Positions 16,632 to 24,609 of a stretch of DNA of 33,461 nt are shown in pieces. The notes beneath the pieces were generated by a model, which worked only from the letters and a program-made list of their open reading frames with translations, was not told where the DNA came from and did no database searches. The position numbers were made by a program, and so were the translations under genes. Every line of letters begins with the position of its first letter. The stretch's first letter is position 1. Origin of the DNA: Nitratireductor sp. GTDB lineage: Bacteria; Pseudomonadota; Alphaproteobacteria; Rhizobiales; Rhizobiaceae. The stretch is taken from the NCBI GenBank assembly GCA_020441855.1, contig JAGRLL010000032.1:1-33461 (forward strand), given 5' to 3'.

Positions 16632-17804
16632 TCAAACGACCTCAGGAAGCGTCCTCGCTGGCGGCGTGTTTCGACTGCGCGTGCTGCGAACGATACCATC
16701 AATGATCGTCATGCCGACGCCAGGCAGATTGCCTAGCTCGATGGATTCCAGAATATTCCTGCCGGGCGCGTGCTGCGCCTGATCCATCAAGACAAAATCG
16801 GCTGCGTACCCAACCTCCAGCAACCCCGTATCCAGTTCGCGCTGACGAGAGGTATTGCCATTTGCAAAACAAAACGCCGTGGCCGCATCGATCTTGCCCA
16901 GGCTGGCCAGCATGGCAACCATGCGCAGTATGCCAAGTGGCTGCACGCCGGAGCCTGCCGGACCATCGGTGCCCAGGATGATCTGGTCCAGCTTATTTAG
17001 CTCACGCGCCGTGTTCAGCGTCAGAAGTGCCGCGCGTTCGTTGCCATTGTGCACGATCTCCAACCCCTTGGTGCAGCTCTCGCAAAGGCAAACGATCTGA
17101 TCGTCCGGAAGCGCCGAGTGCCCACCATTGATATGGCCGACAACATCGGTTCCGGTCTCCAGGACCATGTCGGCATCAATCAGGCCGGAGCCTGGAATGG
17201 ACGGCCCGCCCGTGTGGATCGTCGACTGAATGCCGTATTTGCGGGCCCAGTCCACCATCTGCCGGGCCGTCTTGCCGTCCTTGACGGTTCCAAGCCCGAC
17301 TTCACCCAGAAACTTCACGCCGGCATCGGCGAGGTCCTTGAAGTCATGCTCTTCCATGCCGTGCTCGATCACCGGCGCGCCGGCCAGCACCTTCATGCCG
17401 GATGGACGAAAGTTTTCGTACCAGCGCTGTGCGGCAATCGCCATGGCCTTAAGTCCTACAATGTCCTTGGGACGACCCGGCATGTGGACTTCGCCGGCCG
17501 AAATCATTGTCGTGACGCCGCCATGCAGTGTCGAGTCGATCCAGTGGAGTTGCTGCTGGCGCGGCGTGTAGTCGCCAACGACCGGATGGACATGGCTGTC
17601 AATCAGCCCCGGGGCAAGCGTGACCCCCTTGGCGTCAACAATTGTTGTTGCGTTATCCGTGTCCAAATCCTTCTCGAAGCCGAACGCAGAAATCTTGCCA
17701 TCAATCGCGACCACGCAGTCGCCATCGCAAATCGGAGCCTCGATCTTGCCCGTCAGGAGCAGACCAATATTCCTCACGACCAGTTTCCCAGCCTCTTCAC
17801 TCAT
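16632..17804 (-). CDS. ena: Enamidase (6-oxo-1,4,5,6-tetrahydronicotinate amidohydrolase)
   Basis: This 390-residue amidohydrolase-superfamily protein closely resembles Eubacterium barkeri enamidase along its length as I remember it. Shared segments include HGGVTTMISAG, PGRPKD, GEVGLGT, HTGG.SIPGS, HINGG and the C-terminal SRNTPPA. Probable metal and active-site residues are His71, His73, Glu168, His197, His224 and Asp280. Enamidase hydrolyses 1,4,5,6-tetrahydro-6-oxonicotinate, the product of 6-hydroxynicotinate reductase, releasing ammonium and 2-formylglutarate. A reductase gene of that type begins at the far right of the window. GGAGGG lies 4 nt before the ATG, and a perfect copy of the regulon operator is 23 bp further upstream. 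It is divergent from the MarR gene. Confidence 0.88.
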   Translation of the reverse strand: MSEEAGKLVVRNIGLLLTGKIEAPICDGDCVVAIDGKISAFGFEKDLDTDNATTIVDAKGVTLAPGLIDSHVHPVVGDYTPRQQQLHWIDSTLHGGVTTMISAGEVHMPGRPKDIVGLKAMAIAAQRWYENFRPSGMKVLAGAPVIEHGMEEHDFKDLADAGVKFLGEVGLGTVKDGKTARQMVDWARKYGIQSTIHTGGPSIPGSGLIDADMVLETGTDVVGHINGGHSALPDDQIVCLCESCTKGLEIVHNGNERAALLTLNTARELNKLDQIILGTDGPAGSGVQPLGILRMVAMLASLGKIDAATAFCFANGNTSRQRELDTGLLEVGYAADFVLMDQAQHAPGRNILESIELGNLPGVGMTIIDGIVRSTRSRNTPPARTLPEVV

Positions 17805-17826
17805 GCCACCCTCCGAATGCTTTTCA

Positions 17827-17838
17827 TTAGTATACTAA
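17827..17838. promoter_or_regulatory. Operator site A: perfect 12-bp palindrome TTAGTATACTAA
   Basis: This is the only perfectly symmetric copy of the six-site family. It lies between the divergent enamidase and MarR genes, 23 bp before the enamidase start. Read leftward, TATACT inside it could be the -10 of a weak enamidase promoter (TTGCAA, 19-nt spacer), so a bound repressor would block it. A weak rightward promoter for the MarR gene (TTGTTT at 17862, TATTAA at 17886) lies just beyond, so autoregulation is plausible. Confidence 0.75.
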
Positions 17839-17970
17839 CAAACTAATTGACGATTGCAACCTTGTTTTGGCAGCCTTTGTCGCTGTATTAACTGGATCGC
17901 TGCTCCCCGGCGCCCAGCCAGCGAGAGACGGCTGGAGCGGTAAAGCCACATCTTCTCGAAAGGCTGTGAC

Positions 17971-18411
17971 GTGGATCAGGATCTCGTCGGCAAGACAAAA
18001 CAACGGTATCGCCTAGAAGATCAGGTGGGGTTTCTGCTCCGCCTGGCCGGGCAGCGTCATGCGATCATTTTTCAGCAATTTGCGCCGATGGATCTGACGC
18101 CGACCCAATTCTCCGCGATGGTGCAACTGGCCAAAATGGGTGAGTGCTCGCAAAACGAGTTGGGACGGCGCACTGCGATGGATGTCGCAACGATCAAGGG
18201 CGTTATCGACCGGCTTCGCCAGCGAGGGCTGGTTGAGGTGAGGCCCGACCCGACCGACAAGCGGCGCTCGCTTCTCTCGCTCGGCGATGTCCCCAAGGAC
18301 GTCGAGCAGATGCTGCACGCGGCGGGTGCCCGGATCACCGAAGAGACCCTCAAGCCGCTGACAGCCTCCGAAAGCAAAACACTGCAGAAGCTCTTGCGGA
18401 AAATTACCTAA
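17971..18411 (+). CDS. MarR-family regulator, NicR/BpsR-like, candidate repressor of the nicotinate regulon
   Basis: This 146-residue winged-helix protein has a GTG start with GAAAGG upstream. The MarR layout is clear: helix 1 with RLEDQVGFLLRLAGQRH, the DNA-binding segment CSQNELGRRTAMDVATIKGVIDRLRQRGLVE, and wing DPTDKRRSLLSL. The phrases TPTQFSAMVQLAK and TAMDVATIKGVIDRL resemble NicR/BpsR proteins, MarR repressors of nicotinate genes in Pseudomonas and Bordetella that respond to 6-hydroxynicotinate. It is divergent from enamidase and convergent with the ABC operon. With six palindromes spread over the nicotinate genes and no other regulator among them, it is the natural candidate to bind them. 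The effector is inferred, not seen. Confidence 0.9.
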   Translation: MDQDLVGKTKQRYRLEDQVGFLLRLAGQRHAIIFQQFAPMDLTPTQFSAMVQLAKMGECSQNELGRRTAMDVATIKGVIDRLRQRGLVEVRPDPTDKRRSLLSLGDVPKDVEQMLHAAGARITEETLKPLTASESKTLQKLLRKIT

Positions 18412-18459
18412 TCAAACACGGCCAGCGCTTTAGCCATTCAGCGAACGCGAGGCATGGGG

Positions 18460-19155
18460 TCAGACGCCCAGATAACGGTGTATCTTGTCGGGATCACCGC
18501 GCAGTTCTTCCGCGCTGAGCGATTCGAGATTCTGGCCATGCTCGATGAACGCGACCTGATCGGCGACGGACAACACCGCGTCGACCCTTTGTTCGACCAG
18601 CAATACACCCAGCCCCTCGTTCTTCATATTGACGGTGACCTGGCGGATCAGCTCGATCATCGATGGCTGCAATCCTTCCGTCGGCTCGTCCAGCAACAGG
18701 ACCTGGGGATGCAGGCATAAAGCACGCGCCATCGCCAGCATCTGCTGCTCGCCGCCCGAAAGCGTATGTGCCTGCTGATTCAGCCTTTCGCGCAGCCGCG
18801 GAAACATTTCCAGCACCCAATCGCGCGTATCCGACCCGGATTTGCATGGCAGCAGCCCGATTTCGATGTTCTCGGAGACGGTGAGTTCAGGAAATAGCCG
18901 GCGCCCTTGCGGCACATATCCGATACGCTTCCTCGGTATCTCGTGGGCCGGTATGCCGCTGATGACCTCTCCATTCAAAAAGATCGCGCCGCCGGTTAGC
19001 GGCAGAAGACCCATGATCGACTTCATCACCGTCGTCTTGCCGGCGCCGTTGCGTCCTAGCAGGCAAAGGATTTCCCCGGGCTTGACCTCTAGCGTAACGC
19101 CGAACAGGGCCTGAACCTTCCCGTAGGCGACTTGAATTCCATCAACTTTCAGCAT
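18460..19155 (-). CDS. Branched-chain amino acid-type ABC transporter ATP-binding protein (LivF family)
   Basis: The 231-residue ATPase starts at the ATG at 19155, inside the last codons of the LivG-type gene (14-nt overlap); the upstream extension is not ABC-like. It shows Walker A GRNGAGKTT, signature LSGGEQQML, Walker B VLLLDEPTEGL and the short LivF length. It is one of two ATPases of the five-gene importer and is the last gene of that operon. Its 3' end faces the MarR gene across 48 bp with no obvious terminator. Confidence 0.92.
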   Translation of the reverse strand: MLKVDGIQVAYGKVQALFGVTLEVKPGEILCLLGRNGAGKTTVMKSIMGLLPLTGGAIFLNGEVISGIPAHEIPRKRIGYVPQGRRLFPELTVSENIEIGLLPCKSGSDTRDWVLEMFPRLRERLNQQAHTLSGGEQQMLAMARALCLHPQVLLLDEPTEGLQPSMIELIRQVTVNMKNEGLGVLLVEQRVDAVLSVADQVAFIEHGQNLESLSAEELRGDPDKIHRYLGV

Positions 19156-19870
19156 TGGTGGTCGTCCCCAGATAGGCAGCCTGGACGGCCGCATTGTCAT
19201 GCACCTCCTGCGGCGTGCCGCTGGCCAGGATCTCGCCGAAGTTCAAAACCGTGATCATTTCCGCCGTGCGCATGACCACGTCCATATTGTGCTCGATCAG
19301 CAATATCGTGGGCCGGCCTTGCAAGCCGTTGATCAGGTCAACGAATTCCGTAACCTCGGATTCTGCCAGCCCCTGCGTCGGCTCGTCGAGGATCAGGAGT
19401 TCGGGCTCCTGAACGAGACCCATGGCAATTTCCAGCACCCGCTGGTGGCCATAGCTCAACCCCCCGGCGAGCTGTTCCATCCTGTCGGACAGCCCGACGC
19501 GGGCAAGCACCCCGGCCACTCTCTCGGCAACCTCGTCCTCGGATTTCGTCCTATCGCGCCGCGCCGCAAGCGCCACGTTTTCCCGGACGTCGAGATTGGA
19601 AAAGACGGAGGTGATTTGAAAAGTGTAGGCAATGCCGAGCGCAATTCGGCGATGCGCCGGCAGATGGCTTATGTCCTTGCCCTTGAAAAACACCTGTCCG
19701 CTCGTCGCCGGTATCCGCCCCGACAACATGCCGACAAATGTCGATTTGCCGGCGCCGTTCGGGCCGATCAGGGCCATGGTCCGGCCCTGCTCCAGCGCGA
19801 AATCGATGTTGGTGTTTGCCTTGATCCCGCCGAAGGATTTGGTCAGTGCCCTTGTCTCGAGAATATTCAT
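19142..19870 (-). CDS. Branched-chain amino acid-type ABC transporter ATP-binding protein (LivG family)
   Basis: The 242-residue ATPase has Walker A GPNGAGKST, signature LSYGHQRVLE, Walker B LLILDEPTQGL and a LivG-type C-terminus (GTPQEVHDNAAVQAAYLG). The ATG at 19870 overlaps the LivM-type stop as ATGA, which I prefer over a GTG three codons upstream. The signature carries YGHQ where many ABC proteins have GGQQ; this is normal for the LivG group. Confidence 0.92.
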   Translation of the reverse strand: MNILETRALTKSFGGIKANTNIDFALEQGRTMALIGPNGAGKSTFVGMLSGRIPATSGQVFFKGKDISHLPAHRRIALGIAYTFQITSVFSNLDVRENVALAARRDRTKSEDEVAERVAGVLARVGLSDRMEQLAGGLSYGHQRVLEIAMGLVQEPELLILDEPTQGLAESEVTEFVDLINGLQGRPTILLIEHNMDVVMRTAEMITVLNFGEILASGTPQEVHDNAAVQAAYLGTTTNAES

Positions 19871-20811
19871 GGCAGCCACGGCACCCTGCTTGCCCGGATT
19901 TGTCCCACGATTCCTTTCGGAGCGAACATCGTCAGCAGCAGCAATGCGATACCGGCGATGAACATGTAGGCGTCGGTCAGGAAACTGGACAGGTCGATGA
20001 GGTAGAACATGAACAACACGCCAACGAATGGGCCGAGCGTCGTCCCCGCCCCCCCGAGCAGCACCCAGAGAAGGGGAAAGATCGAGTACTGCACCGTGGC
20101 GAAGGTCGATCCGATATAGCCGAACAGCAGACCGTAGGCCGCACCGGCAGCACCTGACAGGACGCCGGACAGGACCACCGCCAGGAATTTCAGTCGGTGC
20201 GTGTCATAGCCCAGCATACGGGCACGTTCCTCATTCTCGCGGACCGCCACCAGCGCCTTGCCGAAACGCGAATTGACCCCCTTCGCGATGCCGAGCAGGC
20301 AGGCCGAGAACAGGATCAGCGCCGCCCAATACCGGATTCCCTGGGCGGACAGATCGAATCCGAAGAGGCCCCTTTGCGCCTGCTGGACGACAAAGCCTTC
20401 GTCGCCGCGCGTGAACTCGCCAAAATACAGGATGATGAGATAGCCGGTCTGCGCGAACATCAGCATCACGATCATGAAGGCCACATCGCGCGTGCGAAGC
20501 GCCAGGAACCCGACGACGACCGAGACGACCAGGGTCGCGGCGATTCCGATCAAGACCGCTGCCCCCGCCGGCAGGCCGCCATGGTTCACCGCCAGTCCGA
20601 AGCCATACATTCCAGCTGCGAAGAACATCGCATGTCCAAGGCTCAGCAGCCCGGTATAGCCGAACAGAAGATTGTATCCCATCGCATAGACCGCGAGCAC
20701 CATGATGCGCGCGAGGTTGCCGGCATGGTATTCCGGCAGAACGAAATACAATGCGCCCAATACCAGCACGACTGCCGCGTGAAGCCAGAGAGATTTTTGT
20801 TCCCTTGTCAT
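19867..20811 (-). CDS. Branched-chain amino acid-type ABC transporter permease (LivM family)
   Basis: This 314-residue membrane protein begins at the ATG at 20811, overlapping the LivH-type stop as ATGA. The LivM hallmarks YNLLFGYTGLLSLGHAMFFAAGMYG (about 46-70) and the docking loop around ENEERARMLGYDTHRLKFLAVVLSG are present, along with about eight to ten hydrophobic helices. It pairs with the LivH-type permease. Confidence 0.92.
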   Translation of the reverse strand: MTREQKSLWLHAAVVLVLGALYFVLPEYHAGNLARIMVLAVYAMGYNLLFGYTGLLSLGHAMFFAAGMYGFGLAVNHGGLPAGAAVLIGIAATLVVSVVVGFLALRTRDVAFMIVMLMFAQTGYLIILYFGEFTRGDEGFVVQQAQRGLFGFDLSAQGIRYWAALILFSACLLGIAKGVNSRFGKALVAVRENEERARMLGYDTHRLKFLAVVLSGVLSGAAGAAYGLLFGYIGSTFATVQYSIFPLLWVLLGGAGTTLGPFVGVLFMFYLIDLSSFLTDAYMFIAGIALLLLTMFAPKGIVGQIRASRVPWLP

Positions 20812-21734
20812 GACGCTGCCTTCCCGACCAGGCCCTGCGGGCGAAACACCAGCACCATGGCGACCGCCATCGTTGCAACGATCTTGGCCAGTGTCGGGGA
20901 AAAGAACACGGAGATGATCCCGTCGCTCATGCCGATCAGCACGGCGGCGATCACGGTTCCGGGCAGGCTGCCCAATCCGCCGATGATGACAACGATGAAG
21001 GACAGCAGGAGCGGGTCGTGCCCCATCAGGTAGTGCGCCTGCTGCACCGGGACGACCAGAACCGCACCGATGGCCGCCAGCGCGGCGCCGAGACCGAAGA
21101 CATAGGCGAATACGTTGTCCACGGGCACACCGAAGGCCTGGGACATTTCCCGATCCTGCTGGGTGGCGCGCATGATGAGCCCGAACCTGGTTCGGGTCAT
21201 CAGCAGCCAGACACCCGTAAGAATGAGGATTGCGGCCAGGACCACGAAGAGCTTGTAGCTGGTGATGCTCAAGCCCCATGGCCAGAAGAGGCCAAGACCA
21301 TTTTTAGTGAATTCAAACCACGGCAGGTCGATACGCTGATTAAAAGGAGGCGTTACCGGCCGGGCATCCGGGCCGAAGGTCATCAGCGCGGCCTGCTGCA
21401 GAATGTAGAGCAGCCCGATCGTCGCGACGATCGTGCGCTCGGGATCGTAGCCGATCCTCTGAAGGATCACCTTGTCGGCCACCGCCGCAATGACGCCGAC
21501 GGCGAGCGGTGCGATCACGATCGCCACCACGAAACCAACGGCTGGATGCGCTCCGATCATCGAGGCGATCCACCATGCGAGAACCGCTCCCAGCATGAAG
21601 AATTCGCCATGCGCAACATTGACGATGCGCATGACGCCGAAAACGATGCTGAGGCCCATTGCCGTCAAGGCAAGTACCGCAGCTGATACCGCGCCCTCCA
21701 GCGAGGCCAGCAGCAAATGAGGTCCAAATTCCAT
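20808..21734 (-). CDS. Branched-chain amino acid-type ABC transporter permease (LivH family)
   Basis: This 308-residue membrane protein has the LivH opening GLSIVFGVMRIVNVAHGEFFMLGA and the docking region MRATQQDREMSQAFGVPVDNVFAYVFGLG. It starts 24 nt after the stop of the binding-protein gene and is coupled to the LivM-type gene by a 4-nt overlap. In this family the binding protein sets specificity; members carry amino acids, urea, amides and aromatic acids. Confidence 0.92.
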   Translation of the reverse strand: MEFGPHLLLASLEGAVSAAVLALTAMGLSIVFGVMRIVNVAHGEFFMLGAVLAWWIASMIGAHPAVGFVVAIVIAPLAVGVIAAVADKVILQRIGYDPERTIVATIGLLYILQQAALMTFGPDARPVTPPFNQRIDLPWFEFTKNGLGLFWPWGLSITSYKLFVVLAAILILTGVWLLMTRTRFGLIMRATQQDREMSQAFGVPVDNVFAYVFGLGAALAAIGAVLVVPVQQAHYLMGHDPLLLSFIVVIIGGLGSLPGTVIAAVLIGMSDGIISVFFSPTLAKIVATMAVAMVLVFRPQGLVGKAAS

Positions 21735-21758
21735 CGTGCTCCCTCGCCGGAGATTCGC

Positions 21759-23051
21759 TCAGAGCGACTGTGTCGTGTAGTCGACGTCGTTTTCGTACAA
21801 CGTGTCCTCGATCGAGGTGCGATGAACGCGCTTGAGCTTCCCGTCCGGCTCCACCAGCGAGATGTTCTGATGGCCAAACACCTGGTGCGTCTTGCCATTG
21901 AAGATCTTTTCGCCCTGCGGGAAGTCGTCCGAAAGCGGGAACTTGGTCAGGCTCTCCACCGCCTCGATGAAGCTGCCGGTATCGGCGCGTGTCTGGTAGC
22001 CGGACATTTCCATGCCCATCTTGATGACGCTCAACGTCTCCCAGACACCAAACATGTGCCCTGCGGTCGATATGTCCCTGGGGTCATCAACCGATGCACC
22101 GTTCTCGTCGATCCCCACCGCTTCGCGGTACATCTTTTCGTGGGCATCTGCATCTGGCTGCATGAAGCGCGGCATGCCCTCCCAGAAATGGCTGCCTTCG
22201 AGGAATTCCAGGCCCGGACTCGCCGTGTCGACGGCTTCGAGGCTGTCGATATAGCCAAAGAGCGCCGGTCCGCGGCCACCGAAAAACTCGCCCAGTTCAC
22301 GCACGAATGTCAGAACGGCCGGACCGACCATGACGTGATAGATCATTTCCGTGTCGCGCGGGATTCTTGGGAAATAGCGGGTGAAGGAAGTTTCGGTCGG
22401 CGGAATTGCGATGACTTCCAGCACCTCGCCACCCTGATTCTTGATGGCCTCCGAGAAGAAGTCGCGGTGATCGTGTCCGAATGCGAAATCCGGAATGAAC
22501 ATCGTGACCTTCTTGCCAAGGTTCTGGCTGACATAGGGCGCCATGGCCTTTACCTGGGCGCGCACGTCGGTAATGCCCGGCTGGAACGAATAACGGTTCA
22601 GCAGACCGCCCGCGACATGATAGCCCTCCGAGATCACGAAATAGGGCATCTTCAACTCACCGGCACGCGGCGCGGCGCCAAAGACCACGTGGCTGAATAG
22701 CGTGCCGAACACGGCATCGCATTCGTGCAGGCTGGCGAAGCGCTCTACGACCTCGGCGCCACGGCGGGGATCGGTGCCATCGTCTTCCGCGATGATTTCG
22801 ACCTCACGGCCATTGATGCCGCCCATGGCGTTGATGCGCTTGGCAGCCGCGGTGCCGACACGTTCATACCACCTTCCGTAGGACGACCCGATTCCGGTGC
22901 GGTGCACTTCAAAGCCGAGACGGATCGGACCCTGGGTACTGGCATGCGCCATGCGTGCGATGCTTGGCATGACCAAGCCGGCACCCGCTGCGGCGCCAAT
23001 CGATTTGAGTGTCTGGCGGCGAGTCAAAAGGCGTGTGTTATTCTTTGGCAT
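21759..23051 (-). CDS. Periplasmic ABC substrate-binding protein (LivK/type 1 fold), candidate nicotinate-compound binder, Tat-like signal
   Basis: I start at the ATG at 23051, since GGGAGA sits 5 nt upstream; the longer frame to 23081 adds ten residues without a ribosome site. The 430-residue product opens with a twin-arginine-like signal, RLLTRRQTLKSIG followed by a hydrophobic stretch and AHAS, so export may be through Tat, as for many proteobacterial members of this group. The mature part has the leucine-binding-protein type 1 layout (GPIRLGFEVHRTGIGSSYG, then INAMGGINGREVEII). It heads the five-gene importer operon. An operator of the nicotinate family lies 39 bp upstream, so uptake of nicotinate, nicotinamide or a related heterocycle is the best inference. 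Confidence 0.88.
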   Translation of the reverse strand: MPKNNTRLLTRRQTLKSIGAAAGAGLVMPSIARMAHASTQGPIRLGFEVHRTGIGSSYGRWYERVGTAAAKRINAMGGINGREVEIIAEDDGTDPRRGAEVVERFASLHECDAVFGTLFSHVVFGAAPRAGELKMPYFVISEGYHVAGGLLNRYSFQPGITDVRAQVKAMAPYVSQNLGKKVTMFIPDFAFGHDHRDFFSEAIKNQGGEVLEVIAIPPTETSFTRYFPRIPRDTEMIYHVMVGPAVLTFVRELGEFFGGRGPALFGYIDSLEAVDTASPGLEFLEGSHFWEGMPRFMQPDADAHEKMYREAVGIDENGASVDDPRDISTAGHMFGVWETLSVIKMGMEMSGYQTRADTGSFIEAVESLTKFPLSDDFPQGEKIFNGKTHQVFGHQNISLVEPDGKLKRVHRTSIEDTLYENDVDYTTQSL

Positions 23052-23089
23052 CTGGCTCTCCCTGTTGGATGCACACGCCATCCATAATG

Positions 23090-23101
23090 TTTGTATACTA
23101 A
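23090..23101. promoter_or_regulatory. Operator site B: TTTGTATACTAA upstream of the Liv-type importer operon
   Basis: The site differs from the perfect palindrome by one base and lies 39 bp before the binding-protein start. Read leftward, it sits between a weak -35-like TTGGAC and a -10-like CATTAT, so a bound protein would block RNA polymerase. The boxes are my reading and are weak; the operator copy itself is clear. Confidence 0.7.
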
Positions 23102-23121
23102 CGATTTGTCCAATAGTTTTT

Positions 23122-24564
23122 TCAAGCGCTGCGCGGCACCGCCAGCAGCCAAAGCCCGAACCAGGTGTAGGCGACCATGAAAAATGCGAGAGGAATCTGA
23201 CCTATCAAAGCCTTATGCGTGTCACCGAACAGGCGAAGCGCAATGCGATGAGAAACAAGCACCGACAACACGTGGCCCGTCACAACAAACGCGAACTGGG
23301 TCAGCCAGATGGCCTGCGCGCTTTTCGAATAACTGAGAAAGCCGGTGGTGACCCGTATTTCGGCCAGACCGAAATAGTTTGCGCCGCGCGCGAAGGGGTC
23401 CCCAAGAACGGCCAGCACGTATTGACCGTCGATCAGGAACGAAGTGAGGAAGTGCGACATGTGATAGCCCAGCGCGATCGGCAGAACGGCGGGCGCAAAA
23501 GCGCGAAAGATGCTCGCCGTGTCCGACTGCATGCCCTCTCGAAAAAACCGGTTTAGCAGCGCCTTCCCGCTCCAGCAGGTAATGAGGAAACCGGCCGTCA
23601 GGATCGCCGCGAACACGGCGAAACCTGCAAGCGAGGAACCGATGACGGCGGTGCGTCCGGGAAATTCGAGCGGATTGATTCCGATGTTTCCCAGCCACCA
23701 GAATGTCTCTTTCAACCCGTCGAAACTTCCACCGGCAAGGATCAACAGCGCGAGCAGGGACAGTCCGGTTCCTTCAACCGACCCCCGAGCGATTTGCCAC
23801 CCGGGCAGGCCAATCTTCAGTTCCTGCAGCCACTGGACCAGCCCGGTCCTTGATATCAGGGCGAAAATTTGGGTGATGGCTTCGCACTGCCGCAGCCACG
23901 CTTCGCCGCCAAACAGGATCATCCCAAGGAAATGGAAGACCCAGTACAGTCCGATTACCGTCGCCAGCCGACCGGGGTCGCTCGGGGCCGGGTCTGCCAC
24001 CATGAACCCGAAAAAGGCGAGTGCCATCAAGACTGCGGGCATGGAACCAATTCGTTCGGGCAGGCGAAACCACCCGTTGCGCTCGGTCGGGCGCAACAAC
24101 AGCCGGTACGGGCCGAGCCACGGATTTAGCGCAGTCCACAGATTTCCGAGCAAGCCGCAAAGGGCGAACAGGATGATCCACCATCCAGTCCAGATGCCCA
24201 GCGTCAGCAGGTTCGTCAGCGGGTCTCGTGGCCCGTTGAATCCCATGTAGATGGCGGCGCACAACACGCAGAACGATGCCAAGCTGGTCGCCGTCCACAG
24301 CGCCTCCCGGGGCGGACGCCAGCGCACCGACACCGTCCGGAAAAAGCGTTCGATCACCGTGCGCGGCATGACGGAAACGGTCAGGATCGATGCCATCACC
24401 GCAAGACAGCCGGCCGTGACGTAAAGCCCGGTAGGCATCAGCAGGACGAAAGCCTGCTCGGATGTGTGGGCCAGGGAAGGCCCTGCGCCGAGGATCACCA
24501 GCGAGAATGCCAAAGCCGTTCGCACGCCAATCGCAATGGCAGGGCTTTTCAAAAAAACAATCAT
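23122..24564 (-). CDS. Polytopic inner-membrane protein of unknown function
   Basis: This 480-residue protein has a cleavable-looking N-terminal signal (about 1-32, ending SLAH) and roughly ten further membrane segments. I do not recognise a proven function. It resembles membrane proteins sometimes loosely annotated as fenitrothion hydrolase-like. Features worth noting are the repeated IWTGWW/LGNLWTALNPW segment, a His pair in a membrane segment (LGYHMSHFL), and a further His in TGHVLSVLVSH, which could bind a metal or haem. The ATG at 24564 has no Shine-Dalgarno sequence and lies about 10 bp from operator C, so the mRNA may be leaderless. It is divergent from the His-rich periplasmic protein, and the shared operator suggests the two act together. 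Confidence 0.75.
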   Translation of the reverse strand: MIVFLKSPAIAIGVRTALAFSLVILGAGPSLAHTSEQAFVLLMPTGLYVTAGCLAVMASILTVSVMPRTVIERFFRTVSVRWRPPREALWTATSLASFCVLCAAIYMGFNGPRDPLTNLLTLGIWTGWWIILFALCGLLGNLWTALNPWLGPYRLLLRPTERNGWFRLPERIGSMPAVLMALAFFGFMVADPAPSDPGRLATVIGLYWVFHFLGMILFGGEAWLRQCEAITQIFALISRTGLVQWLQELKIGLPGWQIARGSVEGTGLSLLALLILAGGSFDGLKETFWWLGNIGINPLEFPGRTAVIGSSLAGFAVFAAILTAGFLITCWSGKALLNRFFREGMQSDTASIFRAFAPAVLPIALGYHMSHFLTSFLIDGQYVLAVLGDPFARGANYFGLAEIRVTTGFLSYSKSAQAIWLTQFAFVVTGHVLSVLVSHRIALRLFGDTHKALIGQIPLAFFMVAYTWFGLWLLAVPRSA

Positions 24565-24573
24565 GAATTATTG

Positions 24574-24585
24574 TTAGTGTACTAG
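24574..24585. promoter_or_regulatory. Operator site C: TTAGTGTACTAG in the 45-bp divergent spacer
   Basis: This copy has two changes from the perfect palindrome and sits in the middle of the 45 bp separating the membrane-protein gene (leftward) from the His-rich periplasmic-protein gene (rightward). One bound dimer could therefore control both. Read leftward, TACACT within it may be the -10 of the membrane-protein gene. Confidence 0.65.
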
Positions 24586-24609
24586 CGATATTTTGGGAAG
24601 CGTTCTGCC

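Noticed and set aside
23122..24564. Firm call of fenitrothion hydrolase for the membrane protein
   Set aside because: The resemblance is to a loosely transferred annotation, no hydrolase motif is visible, and the regulon context suggests another role.
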